Of a stretch of 64,000 nucleotides of DNA, positions 10,500 to 21,196 are shown piece after piece; position 1 is the first letter of the stretch, and every line of letters begins with the position of its first letter. The notes beneath the pieces were generated by a model, which made no database searches, had not been told where the DNA came from, and saw nothing but the letters and a program-made list of their open reading frames with translations. A program made the translations under genes and the position numbers. This DNA comes from Nematopogon swammerdamellus (taxonomy: Eukaryota; Arthropoda; Insecta; Lepidoptera; Adelidae): assembly GCA_946902875.1 (NCBI GenBank), contig OX336351.1, forward strand, positions 992,001-1,056,000, in the 5' to 3' direction.

Positions 10500-10737
10500 T
10501 TTTTATTTTTATGGAAACTGACACGGTTGCTGTTGGCTACATCGCCTACAACATCCGTGATGTCAGCCCATAACACCGGGTGAACTAGGTGCCATGTCAG
10601 TGCTTCCCATCATTTCATGTCGGCTACACTGAACTGGACGGAAAACACGAGCTACTCGTATTTACATAGCGGTTGCGACCGACGTTTCGTTCAGTGCGGT
10701 GGTACCAACCCGGCCGGGATAAACCCTACCACCTAGC
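10500..10737 (-). mobile_element. SINE-A, 5' truncated
   Basis: The 3' end and body are present (GTCAGTTTCCATAAAAATAA on the minus strand). It stops at CTAGGTGGTAGGGTTTA, so the tRNA/5S head is missing. Confidence 0.9.
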
Positions 10738-10994
10738 GTTTCTCGAGGTTTACAACATCGACGGCATAAAACTGGCTTGTGCTTAGGTATGTCGGTCGTT
10801 CGGTCGGTACACACTCGTGTAATATATGACATGATTGATAGTGCCACTGGCGCGCGGCGCAGATCTGACGACTTGATTTGTCGCTCACATACATACACAA
10901 AATAAGAATAGGTATTGTGTGCGTGAATATACAAAGGCACTCTTTGTATCCGGTATTTTTTATGGATAAAATATTTTTTGTTGTTACCAATATT

Positions 10995-11125
10995 TTTTTT
11001 ATGGATAGAGCGACATGTGGCGTCGTTTCACCTACAAGTAGGTGTCTTGCCCATGGACATTCTGTGATGCACGGGGATTGCGAATGCCATGCCGGCCTGA
11101 CAGGAGCCTTTTCACCCCCATTTTT
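10995..11125 (-). repeat. LINE-C 3' end
   Basis: Minus-strand match to the LINE-C end: TCAGGCCGGCATGGCATTCG, TGTCCATGGGC, and CGACATGTCGCTC before the A-rich tail. Confidence 0.75.
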
Positions 11126-11272
11126 TAGTTTTTGTTTTTTTATATTTTACTAATATACCTTTTATATATTTTACAAAACACACACTTCTAACATATTATG
11201 TGACGACATGACATAGTCGTCATTAGTGTTTAATGTTTATCTATACATATAATTAAAGCATAGATAAATTTA

Positions 11273-11609
11273 ACCGTGCCGTGTGGGGCCGGTACTTAAA
11301 AAGAATAACCCCACTGCATCTCTCCCCGTGCATGTCGTAGAAGGCGACTAAGGGATAAGGACAAGATGCCGTGCTAAAGGGCGACAGGCTCGCCTCCTCT
11401 CACCTTGGCACGGTACTTCCACCGAGTCATGCAGCAGGTGGGTCTTCGTGCATTACTTGCTGCTTGGTCGACTGAATCTTATTCGAATACGTTGCAAAAC
11501 GTGGTGGTCGGTGTTGTGCTGTAATTTACCAGAGTTCTTGCAGCACAACATCGATTACTCTGCTAACCCCGATTGTCGGGATTCAGCGTGTGTGATATGT
11601 ATGTATGTA
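11273..11609 (+). mobile_element. SINE-B, full length
   Basis: Best reference copy. Order: GTGTGGGGCCGGTACTTAAA, CCCCACTGCATCTCTCCCCG, AAGGCGACTAAGGGATAAGG, CGAGTCATGCAGCAGGTGGG, a hairpin (GTCGGTGTTGTGCTG with TGCAGCACAACATCG), CCCGATTGTCGGGAT and a GTATGTATGTA tail. I see no clear tRNA boxes. The PLE complex begins exactly at the end of this tail. Confidence 0.85.
11600..11609. repeat. target-site duplication, left
   Basis: TATGTATGTA directly abuts the left end of the PLE complex and is repeated at 19,451-19,460. The SINE-B tail is itself (TATG)n, so microsatellite homology cannot be excluded. Confidence 0.65.
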
Positions 11610-11724
11610 ATTTTCACTTTATAAATATATATATTTTTTAATTAAATACTAACAACTTTTTGTTGCTTTATTTTTATGTAAAACACATATTTTATTAATA
11701 ATAATAAAAAAGCACATTTATTAA

Positions 11725-11763
11725 TGAAATATTTCGCCCCGATGTCGGTGGCGTCTTCAGTCA
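11725..11763 (-). ncRNA. hammerhead-ribozyme-like motif, copy A
   Basis: Minus strand: stem I TGA, core CTGAAGA, a GC-rich stem-loop (GCC-A-CCG ACAT CGG-GGC), core GAA, a two-base-pair stem III ATAT, cleavage triplet ATT, then TCA closing stem I. One extra C sits before stem II. Hammerhead motifs in PLE terminal regions are established in the literature. Activity here is inferred. Confidence 0.6.
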
Positions 11764-11936
11764 AGTGAGATATAATGATTTGATAGATATGTTTTTTAAT
11801 ATTTTCTTCTTTTTTTATTATTTTTTATATAGAAATAGAAAGCAAATGATGGTTTTATGGATACATGGTGAGTGGATGAACGTAAATTAATATGAGTTAT
11901 GAGATGTGAAAGGTATACTGGTGATGTATGTTTAAT

Positions 11937-14668
11937 TTAGTGAATGACGTTGAGGCCTGGTGAATGGTATGAGCCAAGGATCCATATGTATGAAGTTTCA
12001 TGGGTACGCAACTCTATTTCGGGGAGGGGAGGTGAGAATGATTTTATGACACGGACGTGGAAGCAGTTGTTAAATGTCAGTTGGTGTGATCTGGCGTGTG
12101 CTGGTACAGGTAATGAGAAATAAGCGAGCGAGTTGACTGTAAAGCGGTGATGATTAAGCCTGATATGAAGGGGGTTGATTGTTTCACCGATGTAGTATGA
12201 TGGGCAATGTTTGCATTCTAACAGGTAGACGCAGTTTTATGTTTTGCAAGTGATGTATGGTTGGGCGTACAGTCGATGATGTGCGTTTGTGAGTTGGATT
12301 ATGGATGCTGTATTGATGAGTGGACATGTTTTGCATCGAGGATGATTGCAAGGTGAGGTGCCGGATGGTGAGGAGTTTGTGGCTGGTGGAGACTGCGGTT
12401 TGGTTTTAGAGAGGATAGAACGCAAATTTCTATTTTGTTTGAATGTTATGGGTGGTGTGGTTGGGATTAGGCCTTTTGTATCTGTGTTGTTATTGAGAAT
12501 CGGAAGATGTTCTTTGATCAATTTTCTTAACTTATGGGCACCATGAAAGTATGTAGTAATGAATCTTAAAATGTCTTTGTCTTTGTTGTTGTTTATTCTT
12601 GGATATGGTTTTTTGTTGTATATTTGTTTTACAAGCAGTTTCTGAGGATAATTTCTTTCTTTTAGTGCATTGTAAATTTTGTCTTGATATTGTGTTAATG
12701 TGTGTGGATGATTACAAATTTTGCGTCCACGAATTGAGAGCGAATAGGGTATAGAGCGTTTTGTATGGGATGGATGGCAGCTGTTGAAATCTAGGTACTG
12801 TAGCTTATTTGTTTCTTTGATATGGACTGATGTGATGATTTGATCATTATGGATTGTGAGGTCGACATCTAGAAATGTAATGGATTTTTGTGATTTGGTA
12901 TGGGTGAACGATAACGAACTGCATTGGTTTAATTTTTTGAGAAAGATTTCTAGTTCTTCTAAACTATGCTGCCAAATCACGAAGATGTCATCTATGTACC
13001 GAAGCCACAGCGCAGGTTTTATAGCACAATTTTTTAGAAATTGCTCTTCTATTTTCCCCAAGAATAGGTTCGCGTATGATGGTGCCATGCGCGTACCCAT
13101 AGCTGTTCCTTTGATTTGTTTGTACACTTGGCCCTCAAAGTTGAAGAAGTTGCTGGTTAGTACTATTTCGCTCAGTTGTATGAGGAATTGTGTGGATGGT
13201 GTATGAGGGTATTGTCTGTTGTTGAGGTATTCTGTAACGGCATCGAGGCCTTCGGCGTGTGGGATATTGGTGTAGAGGGAAGTGACGTCTATTGTAACTA
13301 AAGTTGTGGGTGTCTGGGGTAGTTTGAAGTTTGTATGATGTCGAGAAAATGGTAAGTGTCTTTTAAATGGGATGGCAGTGACTGTACGATTGGTTGGAGA
13401 TGATGGTCAACATAGGCTGAGATGCGTTCTGTCGGGCACTGATATGATGCTACAATGGGTCTACCTGGATTGTTTTTTTTATGAATCTTCGGTAACATGT
13501 AGAAATGCGGTGTCCGTGGGTGAGGTGGAACGAGTGAATCGATGGTTAAATGGTTCAGTGCTTCAGCAGGCCCTTTTGTTTTTAGAAAGGTCTTGATAGT
13601 GGTGGTTATGTTTTGGCATGGATCGTGGTCCAGAATGACATAGTAATCTGTGTTGTTTAGTTGGCGAAATCCTTCATTGACATAGTTGACGCGATCTAAT
13701 ATTACAGTTGTGGATCCCTTGTCTGCCGGTAAAATAATGATGTCGTCGTCGTTTTTTAATTTTTTGAGTGCTCGTTGTTCGTCTTTCGTTAGGTTGCTAT
13801 TTTGGTGCTGTAAAGTATGTGTGTATTCGTCGTCTGTTAGTTTTGTTAGTATATTAGTCATAAAGACTTCGATGGGATGATTTTGTGGCAGTGCTGGTGG
13901 TTCGAAGCGTGATGGTTCCTTAAATTGTTCTAGACTTTTGTGCACGCTGTCTGTAGTAGTGTTGTTATTTTGGTGTTTAGTCCAGTAGTATTTCCACTTG
14001 AGCTTTCGGCCAAATCGTATTGCGTCATTTGTTAGTTCGGTCTGGTTAACAGTTGTTGTTGGGCAGAAATTTAGACCTCTTGAAAGAACGGCAATTTCGG
14101 TGTTTGATAGTATTTTAGATGACAGATTAACTATGTTATTGTTGTAATTGGTGTGTGTGATTTGAGGCGGTGGTGGAATGTGGAAGAGGTTTACGAGGTC
14201 ATTAGGTTGTGTGTTGAGAGCTGTAGAGGTTTTAAGTTTGGGATTTAGTGGTAAGGAAAGGCCTAGTAACTCATAATATTTTTTTAATTTGTTTAATTTT
14301 GTATTTTGATTTTTGAAGTTTTTGTGCTGTTTTGTTCTATGTGCGCTAAGAATTTGATTAATTTTTATAAATAGATGTGGAAATGCTAATAGGGCGGTTT
14401 TTACAATTGCGTCTAGATTATTTTTATGATGAAGGCACAGCGAGATGTATTGGCTGTGGAGGAGTTGCGTTGTTTGTATTGCTTGTGTCATCTGTAGAGC
14501 GCGAAATATTTCTCGAATTGGTGGTGGTATTGCATAAAATGGCATTTTTTGTATAAGGCCTTTAGGAGCCATACCGAATTTTAAACATTCGTTAAGGAAT
14601 GTGTGATGACTATTAAATTGTAGTAGTTTGGATGCGTGGTAAGTGATTTTGTCTAGGATTTCTTTCAT
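11937..14668 (-). pseudogene. PLE copy A ORF, frameshifted
   Basis: Same protein as copy B, read on the minus strand from ATG at 14,668. A single missing base in a T run at 13,330-13,332 (four A in copy B at 17,832-17,835) shifts the frame just before reverse transcriptase motif A, so translation ends at 13,298. Beyond it the original frame is open again (for example 12,237-13,127, containing motif B, YIDD and FLDVDL). It has the same TAA as copy B at 12,237-12,239 before the GIY-YIG block, which then runs to 11,937. I noticed only four amino-acid differences from copy B. It cannot yield a full reverse transcriptase without frameshifting. Confidence 0.95.
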
Positions 14669-15481
14669 TGTGATCGTATTAGATCGAGAGGAATGTAATC
14701 AAGGCAACTGTGAATAGTTGAACAGACTCCGCAATAAATATAATATTAGTAATATATCTAAACTCCTTGGTACTATGGCAACGTGCGGCTAATCCAACCT
14801 CTTTGGGCAGCGTAGATTACAATCTCTTTGTATGACAGTGACATATTAGTTTTCTTTGTATAAGATGAATTTCAAACATTGATAGGTAATCTCATATGTC
14901 AATACAATATTTTGACAATATTCATGCTGTGTTCTGTGGCCTAATCTTTTTGTAAACAATTTTTATAATTTATATATATTCCAAAAATATTCTGTATCAA
15001 GAATCGTTATTGCAGGAATGCTTAAATAAGTCTACTTATCAAATTATGATTTCTTCTTTGATGTTGCTGTCTTGGCTTCTGGAATGGTTGGATGTATTTT
15101 AGTGTCGTCCACTTCGAGAGATACTTTATTGCAAGCTTATTGCAAGGACTCTTGAGCGGTCGGGGAGGAAGGAAAATATGGTTGAGATTCTTCGATCTTC
15201 GGGTGGAATCACTGTTGTGCGAGTGCGACGTAGAAATGTTGATGATCCCTTTGTAGTGATTCTTGTGATGGATTAATTGCTTTATATTTCAATTGTTGCA
15301 GGAATCCGCTGGATAGTGATGAGCAATAGTGTTGATGATTTTATGAAGTTCGACGATCACGTGAATATGTCCGTGTAGGATTTAGTAAGCGCTTTAGGTT
15401 TATTTGGCGACTCACTTTATTTTTGAAGTACTTGTAATATATAATTTGCGCCGGAATATGTCCGGGAATGCTCACAATGAG
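14669..15481 (-). promoter_or_regulatory. PLE copy A 5' leader region
   Basis: Minus-strand sequence upstream of the copy A start codon. The part 14,669-15,083 is duplicated in copy B. The part 15,084-15,481 is unique to this copy and lies between the pseudo-LTR and the leader. It should contain internal promoter or RNA structure, but I see no diagnostic motif. No splice signal is obvious. Confidence 0.4.
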
Positions 15482-16080
15482 ATTTTCACTTTATAAATAT
15501 ATATATTTTTTAATTAAATACTAACAACTTTTTGTTGCTTTATTTTTATGTAAAACACATATTTTATTAATAATAATAAAAAAGCACATTTATTAATGAA
15601 ATATTTCGCCCCGATGTCGGTGGCGTCTTCAGTCAAGTGAGATATAATGATTTGATAGATATGTTTTTTAATATTTTCTTCTTTTTTTATTATTTTTTAT
15701 ATAGAAATAGAAAGCAAATGATGGTTTTATGGATACATGGTGAGTGGATGAACGTAAATTAATATGAGTTATGAGATGTGAAAGGTATACTGGTGATGTA
15801 TGTTTAATTTAGTGAATGACGTTGAGGCCTGGTGAATGGTATGAGCCAAGGATCCATATGTATGAAGTTTCATGGGTACGCAACTCTATTTCGGGGAGGG
15901 GAGGTGAGAATGATTTTATGATACGGACGTGGAAGCAGTTGTTAAATGTCAGTTGGTGTGATCTGGCGTGTGCTGGTACAGGTAATGAGGAATAAGCGAG
16001 CGAGTTGACTGTAAAGCGGTGATGATTAAGCCTGATATGAAGGGGGTTGATTGTTTCACCGATGTAGTATGATGGGCAAT
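15482..16080 (-). mobile_element. PLE pseudo-LTR (partial tandem copy)
   Basis: Collinear with 11,610-12,208 at the same length (599 bp), covering the GIY-YIG end of the ORF and the 3' region. At two sites where copies A and B differ (A ATGACACGG versus ATGATACGG; A ATGAGAAATA versus ATGAGGAATA) this segment matches copy B. It ends abruptly at the junction with copy B. Confidence 0.9.
15597..15635 (-). ncRNA. hammerhead-ribozyme-like motif, pseudo-LTR
   Basis: Same 39-nt motif as at 11,725-11,763. Its position upstream of the ORF on the minus strand is where self-cleavage would define the 5' end of an element RNA. Confidence 0.6.
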
Positions 16081-16495
16081 TCCAGAAGCCAAGACAGCAA
16101 CATCAAAGAAGAAATCATAATTTGATAAGTAGACTTATTTAAGCATTCCTGCAATAACGATTCTTGATACAGAATATTTTTTGAATATTTATAAATTATA
16201 AAAATTGTTTACAAAAAGATTAGGCCACAGAACACAGCATGAATATTGTCAAAATATTGTATTGACATATGAGATTACCTATCAATGTTTGAAATTCATC
16301 TTATACAAAGAAAACTAATATGTCACTGTCATACAAAGAGATTGTAATCTACGCTGCCCAAAGAGGTTGGATTAGCCGCACGTTGCCATAGTACCAAGGA
16401 GTTTAGATATATTACTAATATTATATTTATTGCGGAGTCTGTTCAACTATTCACAGTTGCCTTGATTACATTCCTCTCGATCTAATACGATCACA

Positions 16496-18928
16496 ATGAA
16501 AGAAATCCTAGACAAAATCACTTACCACGCATCCAAACTACTACAATTTAATAGTCATCACACATTCCTTAACGAATGTTTAAAATTCGGTATGGCTCCT
16601 AAAGGCCTTATACAAAAAATGCCATTTTATGCAATACCACCACCAATTCGAGAAATATTTCGCGCCCTACAGATGACACAAGCAATACAAACAACGCAAC
16701 TCCTCCACAGCCAATACATCTCGCTGTGCCTTCATCATAAAAATAATCTAGACGCAATTGTAATAACCGCCCTATTAGCATTTCCACATCTATTTATAAA
16801 AATTAATCAAATTCTTAGCGCACATAGAACAAAACAGCACAAAAACTTCAAAAATCAAAATACAAAATTAAACAAATTAAAAAAATATTATGAGTTACTA
16901 GGCCTTTCCTTACCACTAAATCCCAAACTTAAAACCTCTACAGCTCTCAACACACAACCTAATGACCTCGTAAACCTCTTCCACATTCCACCACCGCCTC
17001 AAATCACACACACCAATTACAACAATAACATAGTTAATCTGTCATCTAAAATACTATCAAACACCGAAATTGCCGTTCTTTCAAGAGGTCTAAATTTCTG
17101 CCCAACAACAACTGTTAACCAGACCGAACTAACAAATGACGCAATACGATTTGGCCGAAAGCTCAAGTGGAAATACTACTGGACTAAACACCAAAATAAC
17201 AACACTACTACAGACAGCGTGCACAAAAGTCTAGAACAATTTAAGGAACCATCACGCTTCGAACCACCAGCACTGCCACAAAATCATCCCATCGAAATCT
17301 TTATGACTAATATACTAACAAAACTAACAGACGACGAATACACACATACTTTACAGCACCAAAATAGCAACCTAACGAAAGACGAACAACGAGCACTCAA
17401 AAAATTAAAAAACGACGACGACATCATTATTTTACCGGCAGACAAGGGATCCACAACTGTAATATTAGATCGCGTCAACTATGTCAATGAAGGATTTCGC
17501 CAACTAAACAACACAGATTACTATGTCATTCTGGACCACGATCCATGCCAAAACATAACCACCACTATCAAGACCTTTCTAAAAACAAAAGGGCCTGCTG
17601 AAGCACTGAACCATTTAACCATCGATTCACTCGTTCCACCTCACCCACGGACACCGCATTTCTACATGTTACCGAAGATTCATAAAAAAGACAATCCAGG
17701 TAGACCCATTGTAGCATCATATCAGTGCCCGACAGAACGCATCTCAGCCTATGTTGACCATCATCTCCAACCAATCGTCAAGTCACTGCCATCCCATTTA
17801 AAAGACACTTACCATTTTCTCGACATCATACAAAACTTCAAACTACCCCAGACACCCACAACTTTAGTTACAATAGACGTCACTTCCCTCTACACCAATA
17901 TCCCACACGCCGAAGGCCTCGATGCCGTTACAGAATACCTCAACAACAGACAATACCCTCATACACCATCCACACAATTCCTCATACAACTGAGCGAAAT
18001 AGTACTAACCAGCAACTTCTTCAACTTTGAGGGCCAAGTGTACAAACAAATCAAAGGAACAGCTATGGGTACGCGCATGGCACCATCATACGCGAACCTA
18101 TTCTTGGGGAAAATAGAAGAGCAATTTCTAAAAAATTGTGCTATAAAACCTGCGCTGTGGCTTCGGTACATAGATGACATCTTCGTGATTTGGCAGCATA
18201 GTTTAGAAGAACTAGAAATCTTTCTCAAAAAATTAAACCAATGCAGTTCGTTATCGTTCACCCATACCAAATCACAAAAATCCATTACATTTCTAGATGT
18301 CGACCTCACAATCCATAATGATCAAATCATCACATCAGTCCATATCAAAGAAACAAATAAGCTACAGTACCTAGATTTCAACAGCTGCCATCCATCCCAT
18401 ACAAAACGCTCTATACCCTATTCGCTCTCAATTCGTGGACGCAAAATTTGTAATCATCCACACACATTAACACAATATCAAGACAAAATTTACAATGCAC
18501 TAAAAGAAAGAAATTATCCTCAGAAACTGCTTGTAAAACAAATATACAACAAAAAACCATATCCAAGAATAAACAACAACAAAGACAAAGACATTTTAAG
18601 ATTCATTACTACATACTTTCATGGTGCCCATAAGTTAAGAAAATTGATCAAAGAACATCTTCCGATTCTCAATAACAACACAGATACAAAAGGCCTAATC
18701 CCAACCACACCACCCATAACATTCAAACAAAATAGAAATTTGCGTTCTATCCTCTCTAAAACCAAACCGCAGTCTCCACCAGCCACAAACTCCTCACCAT
18801 CCGGCACCTCACCTTGCAATCATCCTCGATGCAAAACATGTCCACTCATCAATACAGCATCCATAATCCAACTCACAAACGCACATCATCGACTGTACGC
18901 CCAACCATACATCACTTGCAAAACATAA
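16496..18928 (+). CDS. PLE reverse transcriptase ORF, copy B (810 aa)
   Basis: The ATG is the first after an in-frame TGA at 16,463. The N-terminal ~300 residues are Asn/Lys/His-rich with no known fold evident. Reverse transcriptase motifs follow in order: ADKGSTTVIL (315-324), LPKIHKKDNPGRPIV (392-406), motif A TIDVTSLYTNIP with Asp461, motif B KGTAMGTRMAP around 521-531, motif C YIDD (558-561), and FLDVDL. YxDD with LPKIHK and SLYTNIP is the PLE signature. A Cys cluster CNHPRCKTC (Cys774, 779, 782) marks the linker that normally leads into a GIY-YIG endonuclease. Here TAA at 18,926 ends the frame just before it. The product would be an RNA-directed DNA polymerase acting in retrotransposition. 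Expression is unknown. Confidence 0.95.
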   Translation: MKEILDKITYHASKLLQFNSHHTFLNECLKFGMAPKGLIQKMPFYAIPPPIREIFRALQMTQAIQTTQLLHSQYISLCLHHKNNLDAIVITALLAFPHLFIKINQILSAHRTKQHKNFKNQNTKLNKLKKYYELLGLSLPLNPKLKTSTALNTQPNDLVNLFHIPPPPQITHTNYNNNIVNLSSKILSNTEIAVLSRGLNFCPTTTVNQTELTNDAIRFGRKLKWKYYWTKHQNNNTTTDSVHKSLEQFKEPSRFEPPALPQNHPIEIFMTNILTKLTDDEYTHTLQHQNSNLTKDEQRALKKLKNDDDIIILPADKGSTTVILDRVNYVNEGFRQLNNTDYYVILDHDPCQNITTTIKTFLKTKGPAEALNHLTIDSLVPPHPRTPHFYMLPKIHKKDNPGRPIVASYQCPTERISAYVDHHLQPIVKSLPSHLKDTYHFLDIIQNFKLPQTPTTLVTIDVTSLYTNIPHAEGLDAVTEYLNNRQYPHTPSTQFLIQLSEIVLTSNFFNFEGQVYKQIKGTAMGTRMAPSYANLFLGKIEEQFLKNCAIKPALWLRYIDDIFVIWQHSLEELEIFLKKLNQCSSLSFTHTKSQKSITFLDVDLTIHNDQIITSVHIKETNKLQYLDFNSCHPSHTKRSIPYSLSIRGRKICNHPHTLTQYQDKIYNALKERNYPQKLLVKQIYNKKPYPRINNNKDKDILRFITTYFHGAHKLRKLIKEHLPILNNNTDTKGLIPTTPPITFKQNRNLRSILSKTKPQSPPATNSSPSGTSPCNHPRCKTCPLINTASIIQLTNAHHRLYAQPYITCKT

Positions 18929-19228
18929 AACTGCGTCTACCTGTTAGAATGCAAACATTGCCCATCATACTACATCGGTGAAACAATCAACCCCCTTCAT
19001 ATCAGGCTTAATCATCACCGCTTTACAGTCAACTCGCTCGCTTATTCCTCATTACCTGTACCAGCACACGCCAGATCACACCAACTGACATTTAACAACT
19101 GCTTCCACGTCCGTATCATAAAATCATTCTCACCTCCCCTCCCCGAAATAGAGTTGCGTACCCATGAAACTTCATACATATGGATCCTTGGCTCATACCA
19201 TTCACCAGGCCTCAACGTCATTCACTAA
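18929..19228 (+). pseudogene. GIY-YIG endonuclease block behind an in-frame stop
   Basis: It continues in the reverse transcriptase frame for 99 codons to a TAA at 19,226. It carries the PLE-type GIY-YIG signature VYLLECKHC then YYIGET, an Arg in LHIRLNHH, and the C-terminal ELRTHE (Glu891 in continuous numbering) followed by WILGSYHSPGLN. Members of the family normally have this as the C-terminal domain of one protein, nicking target DNA. There is no ATG at its start. It may be lost to translation, reached by readthrough, or supplied by another copy. Confidence 0.85.
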
Positions 19229-19401
19229 ATTAAACATACATCACCAGTATACCTTTCACATCTCATAACTCATATTAATTTACGTTCATCCACTCACCAT
19301 GTATCCATAAAACCATCATTTGCTTTCTATTTCTATATAAAAAATAATAAAAAAAGAAGAAAATATTAAAAAACATATCTATCAAATCATTATATCTCAC
19401 T

Positions 19402-19440
19402 TGACTGAAGACGCCACCGACATCGGGGCGAAATATTTCA
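19402..19440 (+). ncRNA. hammerhead-ribozyme-like motif, copy B
   Basis: TGA-CTGAAGA, GC-rich stem-loop, GAAATATT, then TCA: same layout as in copy A. The element's homology ends ten bases further on. Confidence 0.6.
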
Positions 19441-19450
19441 TTAATAAATG

Positions 19451-19460
19451 TATGTATGTA
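19451..19460. repeat. target-site duplication, right
   Basis: TATGTATGTA directly follows the last base homologous to the PLE and repeats 11,600-11,609. Confidence 0.65.
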
Positions 19461-19475
19461 TAAATTTTACAGTTA

Positions 19476-19605
19476 TTAATTTTTTATGGACAATGCGCAC
19501 GGGTTACTGCGTCCAAAAGTCTAATCGAAGATCAGACACACCCCATAATGCGACTCCCCGCGAATCCACGCTCAGAGAGGTCCCATGCCAGCTACAAGGC
19601 GGACA
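19476..19605 (-). repeat. Rep-D copy, diverged
   Basis: Starts at a T-run plus ATGG and contains CCCCGCGAATCCACGCTCAG and GAGGTCCCATGCCAGC, aligning with 10,075 and 45,510. Confidence 0.5.
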
Positions 19606-20985
19606 AAAAAGGTCGCCGCATAATTTATTAACACGCCCTTTGAAGATCCACAGCTTTTAGGAGTAATTAACAAAATAAAATTTTAATGAAGTTGTGGGTG
19701 GAGTGGGATGTTCATAAAAAATTCTATCCATTCTTATCTAAACATCAGATATTCTGCAAAGGCCCGTAAATCAGTCCATGATTATCGATTTTATTTATTT
19801 ATTAATTTTTATATTTATATTTATTGTTTACTATTATATTGTATTTAAATGTGTTGTGGGTGCAATGGGTAAAGTGCCTGAATGAATAAATGATTTGATT
19901 TGATATTAAACACCAAACAAAACTCACGGCGTTAGAACAGAATAAAAATCATTATACAAATAGTACATAGTTGTGTGTGCACCCCAATGACAGGTGAGTC
20001 TATATATTTTTTAAATTAATTATTGGCTTGGATGCCGGGGCCTTCTGCCATTTCTTTAATTTTATTTTGTTTAGATACATCAGACTTGCCCTCTCTAATT
20101 AAAACATTTACCTATACACGGAATCCCACATTCCCCAAACTATTACAAACGTGGAAATTGCCTAAACTAATATGGAGCCCAATGCCAATTTTTTTTTGTT
20201 TTGTGTCTGAATAGTATAAGTTGTAAGATAATATAGGACCTGATTTGTACTTTTAAATGGTATATACATTTTTTCATTAATTTTTTCCTGGGATAAGGCA
20301 TACTTATTTAAAAATTTGAGGTTATAAATGATAAACTTATTATTTTTTAAGCTTCAAATGATTCATACAAACAAATTAAATAAATAAATACTTATAGCGA
20401 CCGTTATTTTCCAATGTGCTTAATAAACTAAAACTTTAGGCGACAAAAACGAACGCAGAATTTCTGTCAAATCGTGCAAATATTTTTTTTGGTTGTTGTT
20501 TTTATTCCTTTACCAACGAGAAGGTATCTGACGTTAACAATCCATACATCCGTTTCGATATAATGATTCACTTTTTATGCTGTAGCTTTCTCAAGAAATT
20601 TCGGGCTATAATTATGTTTCTTAAAAAAAAAACTTAACATTTAAGATTATTTCTAGAAGTGAAACAATAATGACACAAACGGAAACCCATTTGGGCAATG
20701 TCCTTTGCCTGTCCTCTCTCTAATTACTGCGCGCCGTTCATAACATACGACGCGTGTTTGAGGCAGGTGTTCATGCGAAAAGGTTCTTCGAGTGGATATC
20801 CCTTTGTTTTGTAATGGACGTGTGTCTGCTACCTGTCCCCCCATCGCTCTTGCGTCGCCCCATAACGCCCGAATCCTCCGGAAGGGCTATTGCGTAACAT
20901 TCAAGCACGCGACTGGAAAACAAGTCGAATAGTAACGAATTGTTGTCAAATTTCATGCGGAGTAAACGTAGATAGATCGAAAATT
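19606..20985. other. AT-rich, LINE-like tail near 19,790-19,905
   Basis: A stretch ending GAATGAATAAATGATTTGATTTGATATT resembles the 3' tail of a non-LTR element, and 38,340 has a similar end. The rest shows no gene or repeat that I recognise. Confidence 0.4.
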
Positions 20986-20987
20986 GC

Positions 20988-21035
20988 AAAGAGTTTGTAT
21001 TACGTCGCTGCGCTCCGACGTAATACAAACTCTTT
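20988..21035. repeat. perfect 20-bp hairpin
   Basis: Arms AAAGAGTTTGTATTACGTCG and CGACGTAATACAAACTCTTT with loop CTGCGCTC. It could be a MITE remnant or an RNA hairpin. Confidence 0.85.
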
Positions 21036-21196
21036 GGAAAATGTTTTATTGCTTCAAGAAACATTCAACAGTAATAGGTAAGTATATTACTGTTCAACGT
21101 TTCTGTAGAAAATTTACATAAGGTGCAAAAGCAGACTTATCCCTTACAGAGATTCCTTACAGTCAACCTTTGGAGGTTTGAGATTCGATTAATATA

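Larger units (their letters stand above)
11610..19450. mobile_element. Penelope-like element (PLE) complex
   Basis: Three PLE segments are joined. Copy A (minus) covers 11,610-15,481. A tandem 599-bp partial copy in the same orientation covers 15,482-16,080. Copy B (plus) covers 16,081-19,450. Arms 11,715-15,083 and 16,081-19,450 are inverted copies whose lengths differ by one base (the copy A deletion), with very few substitutions. Copy B lacks the last ~105 bp of the 3' tail and the first ~400 bp of the 5' region. A tandem partial copy upstream of the ORF (pseudo-LTR) plus an inverted copy is a known PLE architecture. The near identity implies recent insertion. Confidence 0.95.

Noticed and set aside
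17959..18309. minus-strand frames within PLE copy B, mirrored in copy A
   Set aside because: They are exact shadows of the reverse transcriptase frame and recur only because the two copies are nearly identical.
11610..19450. assembly artefact as sole explanation of the inverted PLE
   Set aside because: Copies differ by several substitutions and one indel, end at different points in the element and are flanked by a direct repeat, which fits real insertion better. Long reads should still confirm it.
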